Notes: generated by a model from the sequence alone, not told the origin. 64,000 nucleotides of DNA from Pacificimonas pallii (GCF_019204005.1 NZ_JAGSPA010000002.1:248001-312000); one strand, 5' to 3'. Numbered from the stretch's first letter, positions 1 to 9,364 are shown. A program made the numbers and translations.

Positions 1-522
1 CGCGTGACCTGCGGGACGACGCCCGCGCATCTTTTGCTGAATGATGCGGAGGCGACCGGGTATCGCAGTTTCGCCCGCCTGTCGCCGCCGCTGCGAAGCG
101 AAGCGGACCGGCTGGCGACCGTTGCTGCGGTACAGGACGGGACCATTGATGTCATCTGTTCCGGCCACGATCCGCGCACACAGGAGGAAAAGCGCCTTCC
201 TTATGCATATGCGTCGCCAGGCATGGCGGGCCTTGAAACCCTGTTTTCGCTATCATTGATGGCGCTTGGCGAAGAGGCTGGCCTGTCCGCTCTGGTCGCG
301 CGGCTGTCGGCGGCCCCGGCGCGCATATTCGGCCTGCCCGGTGGCAAGCTCGATGTGGGGGCGCCCGCGGACGTCGCGCTGTTCGATCCGAAACGCGCGT
401 GGCGCGTCGAGGCAAGCGCGCTGTCCCATGCGGCCGCGAATACCCCCTTCGACCGTCTTCCGGTCCGGGGCAGGGTCGTCACCACCATAAAGGGCGGCGA
501 AATCGTCTATAATGCCAGCTAA
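1..522 (+). CDS. pyrC: Dihydroorotase-like protein, C-terminal part (5' end outside window)
   Basis: The reading frame is open from base 1, so about 173 C-terminal residues of an amidohydrolase are seen. The tail has the class I dihydroorotase layout: a DVICSGHDPRTQEEKRLPYA stretch, then a GMAGLETL block and a C-terminal ADVALFDP/GRVVTTIKGGEIVY beta-sandwich end. Active class I enzymes carry D-H-A-P-H at the first motif, where the Asp is catalytic; here that Asp is replaced by Gly (S-G-H-D-P). The protein may therefore be a non-catalytic partner of aspartate transcarbamoylase, as known for some PyrC-like proteins. The upstream neighbour that would show this (pyrB) is outside the window. Family assignment is firm; activity is uncertain. 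Confidence 0.85.
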   Translation, partial: RVTCGTTPAHLLLNDAEATGYRSFARLSPPLRSEADRLATVAAVQDGTIDVICSGHDPRTQEEKRLPYAYASPGMAGLETLFSLSLMALGEEAGLSALVARLSAAPARIFGLPGGKLDVGAPADVALFDPKRAWRVEASALSHAAANTPFDRLPVRGRVVTTIKGGEIVYNAS

Positions 523-537
523 GGTGGGCGCGCGCGT

Positions 538-1596
538 TCAGCTTCGGCCGATGGCCTCTCGCGCCATGCGGTCGGCCATCAGGTTCGTGGCTTCGCCCTC
601 ACTGTCCGCACGGGCGAGGATTTCGCCGACCCGGTCTTCGATCTTGACGATACGGGCCATGACCGCGTCCGTGTCCCCGTCGCCGAGATATTCGGCCATG
701 ACGTTGATGATCCCGCCCGCATTCACGACATAGTCGGGCGCGTACAGAATATCGCGCGCCTTCAGCCGCTCGCCATCCTCCGGGCGTTGCAGCTGGTTAT
801 TCGCCGCGCCCGCAATGATCTGAACGTTCAGGTCGGGAATGGTCGCTTCATTGAGGACGGCGCCCATGGCGCAGGGTGCCAGCACGTCGGCCTCGACCGC
901 CAGAATTTCTTCTGGCGGGACAACCTGCGCGCGCAGCTCTCCCGCCAGGCGCGCGGCGCGGGCTTCGTCGATGTCGGCCACGGTAAGGCGCGCACCATCG
1001 GCGGCAAGTTTCTGCGCCAGCGCCCGGCCGACACTGCCAAGGCCCTGCACGGCGACGCGAATGCCTTTGAAGCCTTCCCGGCCAAGACGGTGGCGCACGG
1101 CGGCACGCATGCCAAGAAACACGCCTTCCGCTGTCCACGGGCCGGGATTGCCGCCAACCTTTTTCGCGTCGGCATCGCCCGCCACCGGAAGCCCGCTGAC
1201 ATGGCGGGTGCGGCGCGAAATCACGGTCATGTCCTCATCCGTCATGCCGACGTCTTCCGCGGTGACATAGCGCCCGCCAAGACCATTGATCGCGCTTCCC
1301 AAAGCCTCAAGAATCGGCTCTGATTTCGGAAAAGCGTTGCGCTTGATAAGGACCGCCTTGCCGCCGCCAGCTGGCAGGCCGGCCAGTGCGTTCTTGTAAC
1401 TCATGCCGCGCGACAGGCGCAGGGCATCGACGAGCGCCGCTTCACTGTCTGCATATTGGAAATAGCGGCATCCACCGGCGGCGGGGCCCAGATGGGTGGA
1501 ATGGATCGCGATAATGGCGCGCATACCCGTCTTTTCATCATTGAAGATGTGCACTGCCTCGTGATCGTCGAAGGCAGGAAGGTCGAAGACGGACAT
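538..1596 (-). CDS. Leucine (branched-chain amino acid) dehydrogenase
   Basis: Glu/Leu/Phe/Val dehydrogenase family, 352 aa. It should catalyse NAD-dependent oxidative deamination of branched-chain amino acids in the cytoplasm. With the start at MSVFDLPAF, the catalytic residues fall at the numbers known for leucine dehydrogenase: Lys68 (GMSYKNA), Lys80 (LPAGGGKAVL) and Asp115 (TAEDVGM). A GLGSVGRAL dinucleotide-binding loop follows in the C-terminal half. A longer in-frame start at 1662 is rejected because it would run into the tRNA-His gene. The gene lies downstream of that tRNA on the same strand. Substrate choice among Leu, Val and Phe cannot be settled by eye. Confidence 0.9.
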   Translation of the reverse strand: MSVFDLPAFDDHEAVHIFNDEKTGMRAIIAIHSTHLGPAAGGCRYFQYADSEAALVDALRLSRGMSYKNALAGLPAGGGKAVLIKRNAFPKSEPILEALGSAINGLGGRYVTAEDVGMTDEDMTVISRRTRHVSGLPVAGDADAKKVGGNPGPWTAEGVFLGMRAAVRHRLGREGFKGIRVAVQGLGSVGRALAQKLAADGARLTVADIDEARAARLAGELRAQVVPPEEILAVEADVLAPCAMGAVLNEATIPDLNVQIIAGAANNQLQRPEDGERLKARDILYAPDYVVNAGGIINVMAEYLGDGDTDAVMARIVKIEDRVGEILARADSEGEATNLMADRMAREAIGRS

Positions 1597-1617
1597 AAAC
1601 AAGGTCTTTCGATAGGG

Positions 1618-1695
1618 TGGGGCGACCGACGGGTTTTGAACCCGCGACCTCTGGTACCACAAACCAGCGCTCTAACCAGCTGAGCTACGGTCGCC
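1618..1695 (-). tRNA. tRNA-His (GTG anticodon)
   Basis: The minus strand folds as a full cloverleaf. The acceptor GCGACCG pairs with CGGTCGC, the D-arm begins TAGCTC, and the anticodon stem CTGGT/ACCAG closes a 7-base loop TTGTGGT with anticodon GTG. The T-arm is GCGGG/CCCGT around TTCAAAA. An encoded G at position -1 (base 1695) faces discriminator C73 (1621), and the 3' CCA is encoded (1620-1618). G-1:C73 is the classical HisRS identity pair. Its presence argues against Rhizobiales, Rhodobacterales and Caulobacterales, which usually lack it. Confidence 0.97.
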
Positions 1696-1958
1696 ACATA
1701 GGGAGGGGTAAGCCTCCTCCTTTTCCGAAGCAGCGCATCTATGGCGCGTGCGGCAGAGCGTCAAGCGGAGCGGCGCAAAAAGCGGAATGTGCCTGTATAC
1801 GATCATAATCAGATGGCGACATTTTCTAAGCCAGGTATCGCCGCAGCGGCATCTCCCCGATCGGCAGTGCTGCCTGATTTTTGGGCGTGTGCCTGAATCC
1901 TGGGCGGGAACAACAGCGCTGTCCACCTATTGTCTACGTATCTGCCGGTGCGATGCGA
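1696..1958. other. Intergenic region between tRNA-His and the glnB promoter
   Basis: No convincing gene is seen. A short hairpin GGCAG-TG-CTGCC followed by TGATTTTT lies at about 1862-1880 and looks like a weak plus-strand terminator or a stem in the upstream regulatory region. Promoter elements for the divergent tRNA-His should also lie here but are not clear. I see no convincing NtrC operator. Confidence 0.4.
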
Positions 1959-1976
1959 TTGGCACGTTTCGTGCTA
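1959..1976 (+). promoter_or_regulatory. Sigma-54 (RpoN) promoter of glnBA
   Basis: The sequence TTGGCACGTTTCGTGCTA matches the -24/-12 consensus TGGCAC-N5-TTGC. The invariant GG (1961-1962) and GC (1973-1974) are separated by exactly 10 bases. Transcription should start near 1986, about 55 bases upstream of glnB. Nitrogen-regulated glnBA operons are commonly NtrC/RpoN-dependent, so this fits nitrogen control. Confidence 0.8.
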
Positions 1977-1977
1977 G

Positions 1978-2379
<402 letters not shown>

Positions 2380-2448
2380 CGCTCCCGCCGGTTTTCCAGA
2401 AGCCACATTCATGAATCAACATATTTAAAGCCGAGAGGACCACATAAC

Positions 2449-3861
2449 ATGGCCAATAAAGCATCCGACATTCTGAAGATGATCAAGGAAAAGGACATTG
2501 AATGGGTGGATATCCGCTTTACCGATCTGCGCGGCAAGTGGCAGCATCTTGGCATGGTATCGGATGTCGTGGACGAGGATATGCTGTCCGATGGCTTCAT
2601 GTTCGACGGTTCGTCCATTGCCGGCTGGAAGGCCATCAACGAGTCCGACATGATCCTCATGCCGGATCTCGATTCCGTCTATTTTGATCCGTTCAGCGCG
2701 ACGCCGATGATGATCGTGTTCTGCGATGTCGTCGAACCGTCGACGGGCGAGCTTTATGAAAGCGACCCGCGGTCCGTTGCGAAACGCGCCGAAGCCTATG
2801 TGGGTCAGCTGGGCATTGGCGATAAGGTTTTCATCGGTCCCGAGGCTGAGTTCTTCTGCTTCGACGATGTGCGGTTCTCGTCGGGCTATGACCATAGTTT
2901 CTATCACCTCGACGACATCGAGCTGCCAACCAACACCGGCAGGGTCTATGAAGAGGGCAATTACGCTCACCGTCCGCGTGCCAAGGGTGGCTATTTCCCA
3001 GTCGCGCCGGTCGATCCCGCGCATGATCTGCGGTCGGAAATGGTCTCGACCATGATGGAAATGGGCTTGCCGATGGACAAGCATCACCACGAAGTGGGCG
3101 CGGCGCAGCACGAACTTGGCATGATGTTCGGCGAACTCGTCGAAACCGCGGATCGCATGCAGATTTACAAATATGTCGTGCACAATGTCGCCCACGCTTA
3201 TGGCAAGACGGCGACGTTCATGCCGAAGCCGATCGCGGAGGACAATGGCTCGGGAATGCACACGCATATCTCGATCTGGGACGGCAAGAAGAACACCTTT
3301 GCTGGCGACGGCTATGCTGGCCTGTCGGAAACGGCGCTGCATTTCATCGGCGGCGTCCTGAAGCACGCCAAGGCGGTGAATGCGTTCACGAACCCGGCGA
3401 CGAACAGCTATAAGCGTCTCGTCCCTGGTTTCGAAGCGCCCGTACTGCTGGCATATTCCAGCCGCAACCGCTCCGCGTCATGCCGGATTCCCTACGGCAC
3501 GGGCGAGAAAAGCCGCCGCGCGGAATTCCGCTTCCCGGACGCGCTTGCAAACCCCTATCTGGCCTATACGGCGATCCTGATGGCCGGTCTTGATGGTATC
3601 GAGAACCGCATCGACCCGGGTCAGCCGATGGATAAAAACCTGTACGACCTGCCACCAAAGCAGTTGAAGCGCGTGCCGACAGTCGCCAGTTCGCTGCGCG
3701 AAGCCCTCAGCGCGCTCGACAAGAACCGCAAGATTTTCACGCGCGGCGGTGTGTTTTCCGAAACACTTATAGACAGTTACATCAATCTGAAGATGGAAGA
3801 GGTCCTGCGCTGGGAAATGGCACCGGCGCCTGTCGAGTTCGACATGTACTATTCCGGCTGA
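2449..3861 (+). CDS. glnA: Type I glutamine synthetase
   Basis: A 470-aa GSI-beta dodecamer subunit that makes glutamine from glutamate, ammonia and ATP. The normal family length is matched. The N-terminal DIRFTDLRGKWQH, the metal-binding EAEFF, the HHEVGAAQHE and NGSGMHTH blocks, and the NRSASCRIPY substrate region are all seen. The adenylylation site Tyr399 lies in MDKNLYDLPP, so activity should be switched off by GlnE-type adenylylation under PII control. The GAGAGGACC Shine-Dalgarno sequence precedes the ATG. It is the last gene of the glnBA operon and is followed by a strong hairpin. Confidence 0.98.
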   Translation: MANKASDILKMIKEKDIEWVDIRFTDLRGKWQHLGMVSDVVDEDMLSDGFMFDGSSIAGWKAINESDMILMPDLDSVYFDPFSATPMMIVFCDVVEPSTGELYESDPRSVAKRAEAYVGQLGIGDKVFIGPEAEFFCFDDVRFSSGYDHSFYHLDDIELPTNTGRVYEEGNYAHRPRAKGGYFPVAPVDPAHDLRSEMVSTMMEMGLPMDKHHHEVGAAQHELGMMFGELVETADRMQIYKYVVHNVAHAYGKTATFMPKPIAEDNGSGMHTHISIWDGKKNTFAGDGYAGLSETALHFIGGVLKHAKAVNAFTNPATNSYKRLVPGFEAPVLLAYSSRNRSASCRIPYGTGEKSRRAEFRFPDALANPYLAYTAILMAGLDGIENRIDPGQPMDKNLYDLPPKQLKRVPTVASSLREALSALDKNRKIFTRGGVFSETLIDSYINLKMEEVLRWEMAPAPVEFDMYYSG

Positions 3862-3880
3862 TCCATAAGTCAGACAACCC

Positions 3881-3922
3881 GAAAACAGACCGAAGCACCC
3901 GTCGGTGGTTCGGGCTGTTTTC
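3881..3922. terminator. Bidirectional hairpin terminator between glnA and the ExeA-like gene
   Basis: Arms 3881-3899 and 3904-3922 pair over 19 positions with two mismatches around a CGTC loop. The A-rich start and T-rich end of the stem (GAAAACAG / CTGTTTTC) give a U-run in both directions. The two flanking genes are convergent, so it can stop both transcripts. Confidence 0.8.
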
Positions 3923-3996
3923 CATCATGTATCCGCAGGGCTTTGCAGCGCTACGGTCAGCGGCGTGGGCTCCGGCGCGGCCGCAGCGGTCCCGCC

Positions 3997-5040
3997 TCAA
4001 ATTTGCGGAGCCTCTGCCGACCCCGCATCTTCTGGCGGCGCTGCGGCGGTCGGGGTATTTGGTTCGGAAAGGTCTGGCAGCGGAAAATCGGCAATCGTCG
4101 GACCTGGATCGGCGGAAATTGACACATCGGCAGGCGTCGCATCCTCATCGTCTCCCGCCAATGCGATCCATATGCCTAGACATGCGGCCAGGACCAGCAG
4201 CCAAGCTATCACGGCAAGTCGGGGTGTTTTCGGCGGCGCAGTCACCGGATCGTGCGCGTCAGCGGGAAACGGAGATGGTGGCGGTGATACGCGCTCCGGC
4301 ACCGCCGCCTTGGCGGTCTGAGCGATATCAAGCGATACGTCCCTTGCGGACATGCCTGCCTCGCCAGGCTGAGCAGCCGCTATATAGGCGGCAGCCGCAT
4401 CGATGTGGCGCGGCATGAGTTCGGCCGCATTGTCAAGCCTGGCCTCGACGGCGGCGGTACGTAGTAATGAGCGCACGATGCGGGGTCGTCCATGGGCGTA
4501 GGCACAGATTTTCTCGAGGACGTCATTCGATAGCGGTGCCGCCGCCGACAGGCTGGATGCCAGTTGTTTGACTTCGTTTGCGGTGAACGGTGCCAGAACG
4601 ACATTGGGGATCTCGTTACTTTCCGGCAGGTGCTGGATCTCACCGGGCCGGGCCGCCACCAAAATTGTGGGCAGAGCTACCTGACTGGCGCGAAACAGCA
4701 GGATGCCCGCACCCTTTTCGTCCAGCTCCTCCGCTTCGTCGACGATCAGCAGGTCCGCCGCGGTCGCATCTGCGTTCAGTGTGGCCGCGCGGTCGACAAG
4801 CAAAAGGCCGGGAAACATGCCGCGCCATTCACGCGCGATACGCCGCGCGAGTTCCGTTTTCCCGATTCCGGCGACGCCCGTGAGAATGATGATGGGTTCG
4901 CGGCGCTCGATCAGGAACAATAGCGTTTGCAGCGCACCGTTCGCGGCCTGTGACAAATATGTTGACGCATGTCCGTACACCGCCACCGCATCTGGATCCG
5001 GTGCATGATGTGCAGGTGCAAAAGCAGCGTTTTCAGGCAC
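3997..5040 (-). CDS. ExeA/GspA-like AAA ATPase with a C-terminal membrane anchor
   Basis: About 347 aa from a GTG at 5040, chosen because an AGGA lies upstream; a TTG at 5079 is the alternative. The AAA core has a Walker A GVAGIGKT (about 55-62) and a Walker B LLIVDEAE (about 97-103). A helical region follows, then one transmembrane segment at about 275-296, then a Pro/Ala/Asp-rich tail predicted to be periplasmic. This architecture resembles ExeA-type ATPases associated with secretion or cell-wall processes. The C-terminal peptidoglycan-binding domain of classical ExeA is absent, and no secretion genes are nearby. Its substrate and partners are unknown. Confidence 0.65.
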   Translation of the reverse strand: MPENAAFAPAHHAPDPDAVAVYGHASTYLSQAANGALQTLLFLIERREPIIILTGVAGIGKTELARRIAREWRGMFPGLLLVDRAATLNADATAADLLIVDEAEELDEKGAGILLFRASQVALPTILVAARPGEIQHLPESNEIPNVVLAPFTANEVKQLASSLSAAAPLSNDVLEKICAYAHGRPRIVRSLLRTAAVEARLDNAAELMPRHIDAAAAYIAAAQPGEAGMSARDVSLDIAQTAKAAVPERVSPPPSPFPADAHDPVTAPPKTPRLAVIAWLLVLAACLGIWIALAGDDEDATPADVSISADPGPTIADFPLPDLSEPNTPTAAAPPEDAGSAEAPQI

Positions 5041-5247
5041 AGTTGCGGTATTCCTAAAGACGACATGGAAACACAACAAACGGCTTGAACAGGGAAGCCC
5101 TCGATTGATACCTCTAAAGTGGACGCATGACCATGATTCTACCGCGCCTGCCGCTATTGGAATCTGGTTCGATAAAATAGGCCGTGGGCGCGTTGGTTCT
5201 CCAGCCTGCGCTCAGGCGCCGGGCCGACGGGTCGACGTCTTCTGGTG

Positions 5248-7416
5248 TCAGGAAGCCCGGCCGTGCGCAGCCTGACGTGGCGGTACGTCCGGCACCTTAC
5301 CCAGTGACGCGCTTATCGCTTCCAGCAAATGGGAGACGTTCAGGGGCTTTATCAGCGTTTTCTGGAACAGGTGCGCGCGGTCCGCGGAGGGGCCTTCCAG
5401 ATCCGCCGTCAACGCAATGATGGGGATTGAAGCCGTGCGGGGTTCCTGCGCCAGGCGGTAGGCAAGTTCGGTGCCGACACCGTCCGGCAGATGCAGGTCG
5501 GTGATGATAAGAGACGGCCTTTCTCGCAGCGCAGTTTCATAACCCAGCGAAACAGATGTTTCGGTGATCAGCTTCACTGGCAATGTTCGCGCGAGAATTT
5601 CTCGCATCAGAGAGATCGCAGCGCTGTTATCCTCGATATAGAGGATTGAATCTATCGCAGCTTCGCGGCCACTGTCCGGATAAGTCTCAATATGCCGCGC
5701 GGCGTTGTTCTGGACGGCCTGATCGGCAGGCTGAAGAGCCGTTGGCGGCGCCGTTTCGGTGGTTTCCATGGTCCCGCAATAGTCGCAATCCAGCCATATG
5801 CGCGTGCCCTTGCCATTTTCACTTGTAAAACCGATGTCGCAGTTCATGCGTTCCGCGAGCTGATGGGCGAGCGCGAGGCCGATGCCGACACCTTCGACGG
5901 TGCCTCGCTCTTTGCCGAGGCGATTGAAGGGTTCGAAAATTTCCGCCTGTCGATCAGCCGGGATCCCCGGCCCGTCGTCCTCGACGAGCAGACGTACCTT
6001 ATGGGTATCAAAGCGCGCCTCGATAAAGACCTCGCCGCCTGGCCGGTTATATTTGATCGCGTTGGTTCCGAAGTTCAGGAGGATCTGCCGAAGGCGCCGC
6101 CGGTCCCCGAAAATACGAAGGCTTGCCGGTACGGGTTTGACGGTCACTTTCACCTCGGCCGCCGACGCGAACGGTTCCAGAACAGCGGCGAACTCATCCA
6201 CCAGTTCGCTGACGCTGACCGCCTCCATCTTGATGCTGATTTCCTTCCGCTCCATCTGCGAAAGGTCCAGCAGGTCCGTAATCAGGTCGAGCAGCTGGTG
6301 CCCGCTATCCGCGATATGCTTGACGTAAGTGCGCTGTTTATCGTTCAGATGTCCGGGCGATTTGTCGATTTCGATCAGCTGCGCGAAGCCCAGTATGGCG
6401 TTTAAAGGCGTTCGCAGTTCGTGGCTCATTGATGCCAGAAACTGTGCTTTGGCTTCCGCCATTTCGGTTGCATGGATGCGCGCCTCCCGCTCCCGCTCCA
6501 GAGCCTTGCGGCGAGAGCTTACGCTACCACTCGCAGGAACGATGGTAATCGCAAGGCTCGCGACGAATAATTGCAAAAGCAGCGCCGGATCCTGCTCACT
6601 CCATGACGCCAATAGGGCGAAGCTCTCACTTCTCATCAGAAATGCGCTTGCGAGCACGGCAACAATCGCCACGGTCATTGCCCCGCCGAGCGCGCCGAAT
6701 GTGAAGGTCGCGATGAGCGCCAGCAGAGCGATTGCAAACAGGGGAAGCGGTATCAGATCGGTGAAGGTCGCGAAACAGATCGAAGCGATCGCAACGGACA
6801 TGAGACCAAGTCCGGCGAGAAACCGGCCGGGTGACTTCTCCTGCAACAATTCCCCAAAGCCGAAAGCAAAGGGTAGCCAGACCAGCATGCCAAGGGCGTC
6901 GGCGCGGAACCACAGCCACAGGGCGGACGAATAGCCCATGGAGCCCATCAGCGCTATCGCCCCGATGCTCGCGCCTAGCAGCGGCGCGCAGATCGCGGCA
7001 ATGGCCCAGGTTAGCAACAGGTCGTTCCTGCGCTCGAAGATATTCTTGGTGTTGATGTAGCGTCTCAGCACCCAGGCCAGCATGAAAACCTCAATGGCAC
7101 TTGCCAGGCCCATGACGACAAGCTGCCAGACTGGAATTGCCGGGAAATGGATGAGGTTTGCAGTGATATGGGCGATCATCTGGCCGATCAGGATCGCGGA
7201 CCATAATTGACGCGGCAACATAAGCAGGAGCGAAAGGCCGATCGCGTCGCCAAGCCAGATGAGCGGAAATTCGTTCATATCGGCGAGGGCGCCAAGGCTA
7301 AGCATGCAACCGGCAAAAACGAGTGCAAAGCTGACGACGACGATGTTGACGTAGTTTTTCAACCATTCGGCCGCTGGGGACAGCGTCGCCGGGTCGTCTC
7401 CCAATCTGACACTCAC
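5248..7416 (-). CDS. Membrane (MASE1-like) hybrid histidine kinase with receiver domain
   Basis: 722 aa from a GTG start. Residues about 20-300 form a multi-spanning MASE1-like sensor with roughly eight membrane helices. A coiled linker leads to the HisKA domain with phospho-acceptor His332 (SMSHELRTPL). The HATPase domain has the N-box (Asn448/Asn452), the DDGPGIP loop (from about 480) and GVGIGLAL. A C-terminal receiver (about 590-710) keeps Glu595/Asp596, phospho-acceptor Asp640 (IITDLHLPDG) and Lys690. All catalytic residues are present, so it should autophosphorylate and relay internally. No DNA-binding partner lies next to it, so output is unknown. It is monocistronic in appearance. Confidence 0.88.
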   Translation of the reverse strand: MSVRLGDDPATLSPAAEWLKNYVNIVVVSFALVFAGCMLSLGALADMNEFPLIWLGDAIGLSLLLMLPRQLWSAILIGQMIAHITANLIHFPAIPVWQLVVMGLASAIEVFMLAWVLRRYINTKNIFERRNDLLLTWAIAAICAPLLGASIGAIALMGSMGYSSALWLWFRADALGMLVWLPFAFGFGELLQEKSPGRFLAGLGLMSVAIASICFATFTDLIPLPLFAIALLALIATFTFGALGGAMTVAIVAVLASAFLMRSESFALLASWSEQDPALLLQLFVASLAITIVPASGSVSSRRKALEREREARIHATEMAEAKAQFLASMSHELRTPLNAILGFAQLIEIDKSPGHLNDKQRTYVKHIADSGHQLLDLITDLLDLSQMERKEISIKMEAVSVSELVDEFAAVLEPFASAAEVKVTVKPVPASLRIFGDRRRLRQILLNFGTNAIKYNRPGGEVFIEARFDTHKVRLLVEDDGPGIPADRQAEIFEPFNRLGKERGTVEGVGIGLALAHQLAERMNCDIGFTSENGKGTRIWLDCDYCGTMETTETAPPTALQPADQAVQNNAARHIETYPDSGREAAIDSILYIEDNSAAISLMREILARTLPVKLITETSVSLGYETALRERPSLIITDLHLPDGVGTELAYRLAQEPRTASIPIIALTADLEGPSADRAHLFQKTLIKPLNVSHLLEAISASLGKVPDVPPRQAAHGRAS

Positions 7417-7640
7417 GTCCGCATCCCTTATTGCTGCCCCTTAACCAGCCATGATGGGTCGGTATTGCCAGAATAGCGCCGCCCGCTGACAGCTCAGATG
7501 CATCACGCGGCGTAAATTTTTTGTTTACGGCAGCGCCTGTGTATCCCTGTGCCAGGCCGCCGACCGAGATGGGCAGGATATGGCTATGGCCATGGATGCG
7601 ATGACCTTCGCACCCCCTTCAGCAAATGTGCCGAGGCAGT

Positions 7641-8444
7641 TTAGTCGAGCGCGATGTCCGGGGCGTCTTCCTGCTTCATGCCGACGGTATGGTAACCCGC
7701 ATCGACATGATGGGTTTCGCCGGTCACGCCGCTGGCCAGCGAAGAGAGCAAGTACAGACCGGCACCCCCGACATCCTCAATCGTGACGTTGCGCCGTAGC
7801 GGACTATTATATTCATTCCATTTCAAAATATAGCGGAAGTCACCAATGCCCGATGCCGCAAGCGTCTTGATCGGCCCGGCGCTGATCGCGTTGACGCGAA
7901 TGCCCGAGGGGCCGAAATCATTTGCCAGATATTTCACGCTCGTTTCCAGCGCGCTTTTGGCCACGCCCATTACATTGTAGTGCGGAACGACCTTTTCCGC
8001 GCCGTAATAACTAAGTGTCAGAAGGCTGCCGCCGTCCGGCATCATGGCCGCCGCCCGCTGCGCGCAGGCGGTGAAACTGTAAACGGAAATATTCATGGTA
8101 TTCAGGAAATTATCGAGGGTTGTGTCGGCGTATTTCCCACGTAGTTCGTTTTTATCGCTGAAGCCGACCGCGTGAACCAGAAAGTCGATGGTGTCCCAGC
8201 GGTCCTTCAGTTTCGCAAAGGCGTCGTCAAGCGCGTCCATGGACGACACATCGCATTCGATCAGGAAATCGCTACCGACCTTTTCCGCAAGCGGTCCAAC
8301 ACGTTTCTTCAGCGCTTCGCCCTGATAGGAAAATGCCATCTCGGCGCCGTTCGCGTGGAGCGCCTTTGCGATCCCCCAGGCCAGCGAACGATCATTGGCG
8401 AGACCCATGACAAGTCCGCGTTTCCCCCGCATCAGATCTGACAT
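7641..8444 (-). CDS. fabI: Enoyl-[acyl-carrier-protein] reductase (NADH)
   Basis: A 267-aa short-chain reductase that performs the last reduction in each cycle of type II fatty acid synthesis. The FabI-type cofactor loop GLANDRSLAWGIA replaces the usual Rossmann GxxxGxG. The catalytic pair is Tyr156 and Lys163 in HYNVMGVAK, with the FabI spacing of six residues. LRGKYADT and GPIKTLAASGI are also typical. It is the last gene of a minus-strand cluster dnaJ-like/yihY/fabI, 16 bases after yihY. This enzyme is the usual triclosan target. Confidence 0.96.
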   Translation of the reverse strand: MSDLMRGKRGLVMGLANDRSLAWGIAKALHANGAEMAFSYQGEALKKRVGPLAEKVGSDFLIECDVSSMDALDDAFAKLKDRWDTIDFLVHAVGFSDKNELRGKYADTTLDNFLNTMNISVYSFTACAQRAAAMMPDGGSLLTLSYYGAEKVVPHYNVMGVAKSALETSVKYLANDFGPSGIRVNAISAGPIKTLAASGIGDFRYILKWNEYNSPLRRNVTIEDVGGAGLYLLSSLASGVTGETHHVDAGYHTVGMKQEDAPDIALD

Positions 8445-8460
8445 TCACAGGCCCTTTTCA

Positions 8461-9339
8461 TTATTCGTCATCTTCTTCTAGCTTGGCTTTTGCCGTCAAC
8501 GCCAGCGCTGCGTTGAGTTGCGCGCCCAGTACGAATCCGAGGCCAACCACAAAGAAGAAGATCAATGTGACCATAACGCCCGCGAGCGGCCCGTAAAACT
8601 GGTCGGTATTGGAAAAATTCGCAAGCACCCAGGGCAGCAGGTTCGTCGCGCCAATCCAGACGGCAGTGGTTGCGGCAGCGCCCGGCCATTTCGGCCAGCC
8701 GCGGCGATATTCGCGCGGCGTCAGGGTCGTAAACAGAAAATACAGCGCCACGAACAGCGCGAAGATCGGACCAAGGCGCAGGGACGCGACGACGCTCGTA
8801 TCGAGCGCTGGCAGCAACCGCGTTATGAACTCCTGAATGCCCGCAAGGACGAACTGGCTGGCAAACGCCAACAGCATGATGACCACGCTGCCCAGGATAA
8901 TGCCGAAGCTAAGCAATCGCCGCTGCCAGATCGGCCGCACCGCCTTAAATCCGTATGCGCGGTATACGATCAGGCGTATCGTCTCGACATAGCTTGCGGT
9001 GGTCCACAGGGCGACGAGGATGGAAAGCGTGATGAGTCCGCCTGAACTTTCCCTCAACAGGGCAGCGATGGGCTCCGCCAGCAGATCCGCGACCCGTGGC
9101 GGTACCGTTTCCAGAAAGGTCTTCACTGCGCGCAGGCCATCGCCCGAACGGCCAAATGCCCCTGCGATCGTGCCGATCAGAACGAAGAAGGGAAACAGCG
9201 TCAGGAGCGACAGATAGGCCAGATTGCCTGCGTGCAGAAACCCTTCATCGAAGACACCGCCCAGCACGCGCTTCAGCACCTCGACAGGGCGCAGCCCGGA
9301 AGTCAGGAGCGCGCGTGCCGACCGGATGAAGTCGTTCAC
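8461..9339 (-). CDS. YihY/BrkB family inner-membrane protein
   Basis: A 292-aa multi-spanning protein with about six hydrophobic segments. It has family features such as FLHAGNLAYLSLLTLFPF near the N-terminus, a central REYRRGWPKWPGA loop and the FYGPLAGVMVTLIFFF stretch. The C-terminus ends in a cytoplasmic acidic tail (KLEEDDE). The family was once called ribonuclease BN by mistake; its function is unknown, with envelope or transport roles proposed. It sits between a dnaJ-like gene and fabI with short gaps, so co-transcription is likely. Confidence 0.88.
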   Translation of the reverse strand: MNDFIRSARALLTSGLRPVEVLKRVLGGVFDEGFLHAGNLAYLSLLTLFPFFVLIGTIAGAFGRSGDGLRAVKTFLETVPPRVADLLAEPIAALLRESSGGLITLSILVALWTTASYVETIRLIVYRAYGFKAVRPIWQRRLLSFGIILGSVVIMLLAFASQFVLAGIQEFITRLLPALDTSVVASLRLGPIFALFVALYFLFTTLTPREYRRGWPKWPGAAATTAVWIGATNLLPWVLANFSNTDQFYGPLAGVMVTLIFFFVVGLGFVLGAQLNAALALTAKAKLEEDDE

Positions 9340-9364
9340 AAGGAATGCGCCCTGCTAGGGATGG

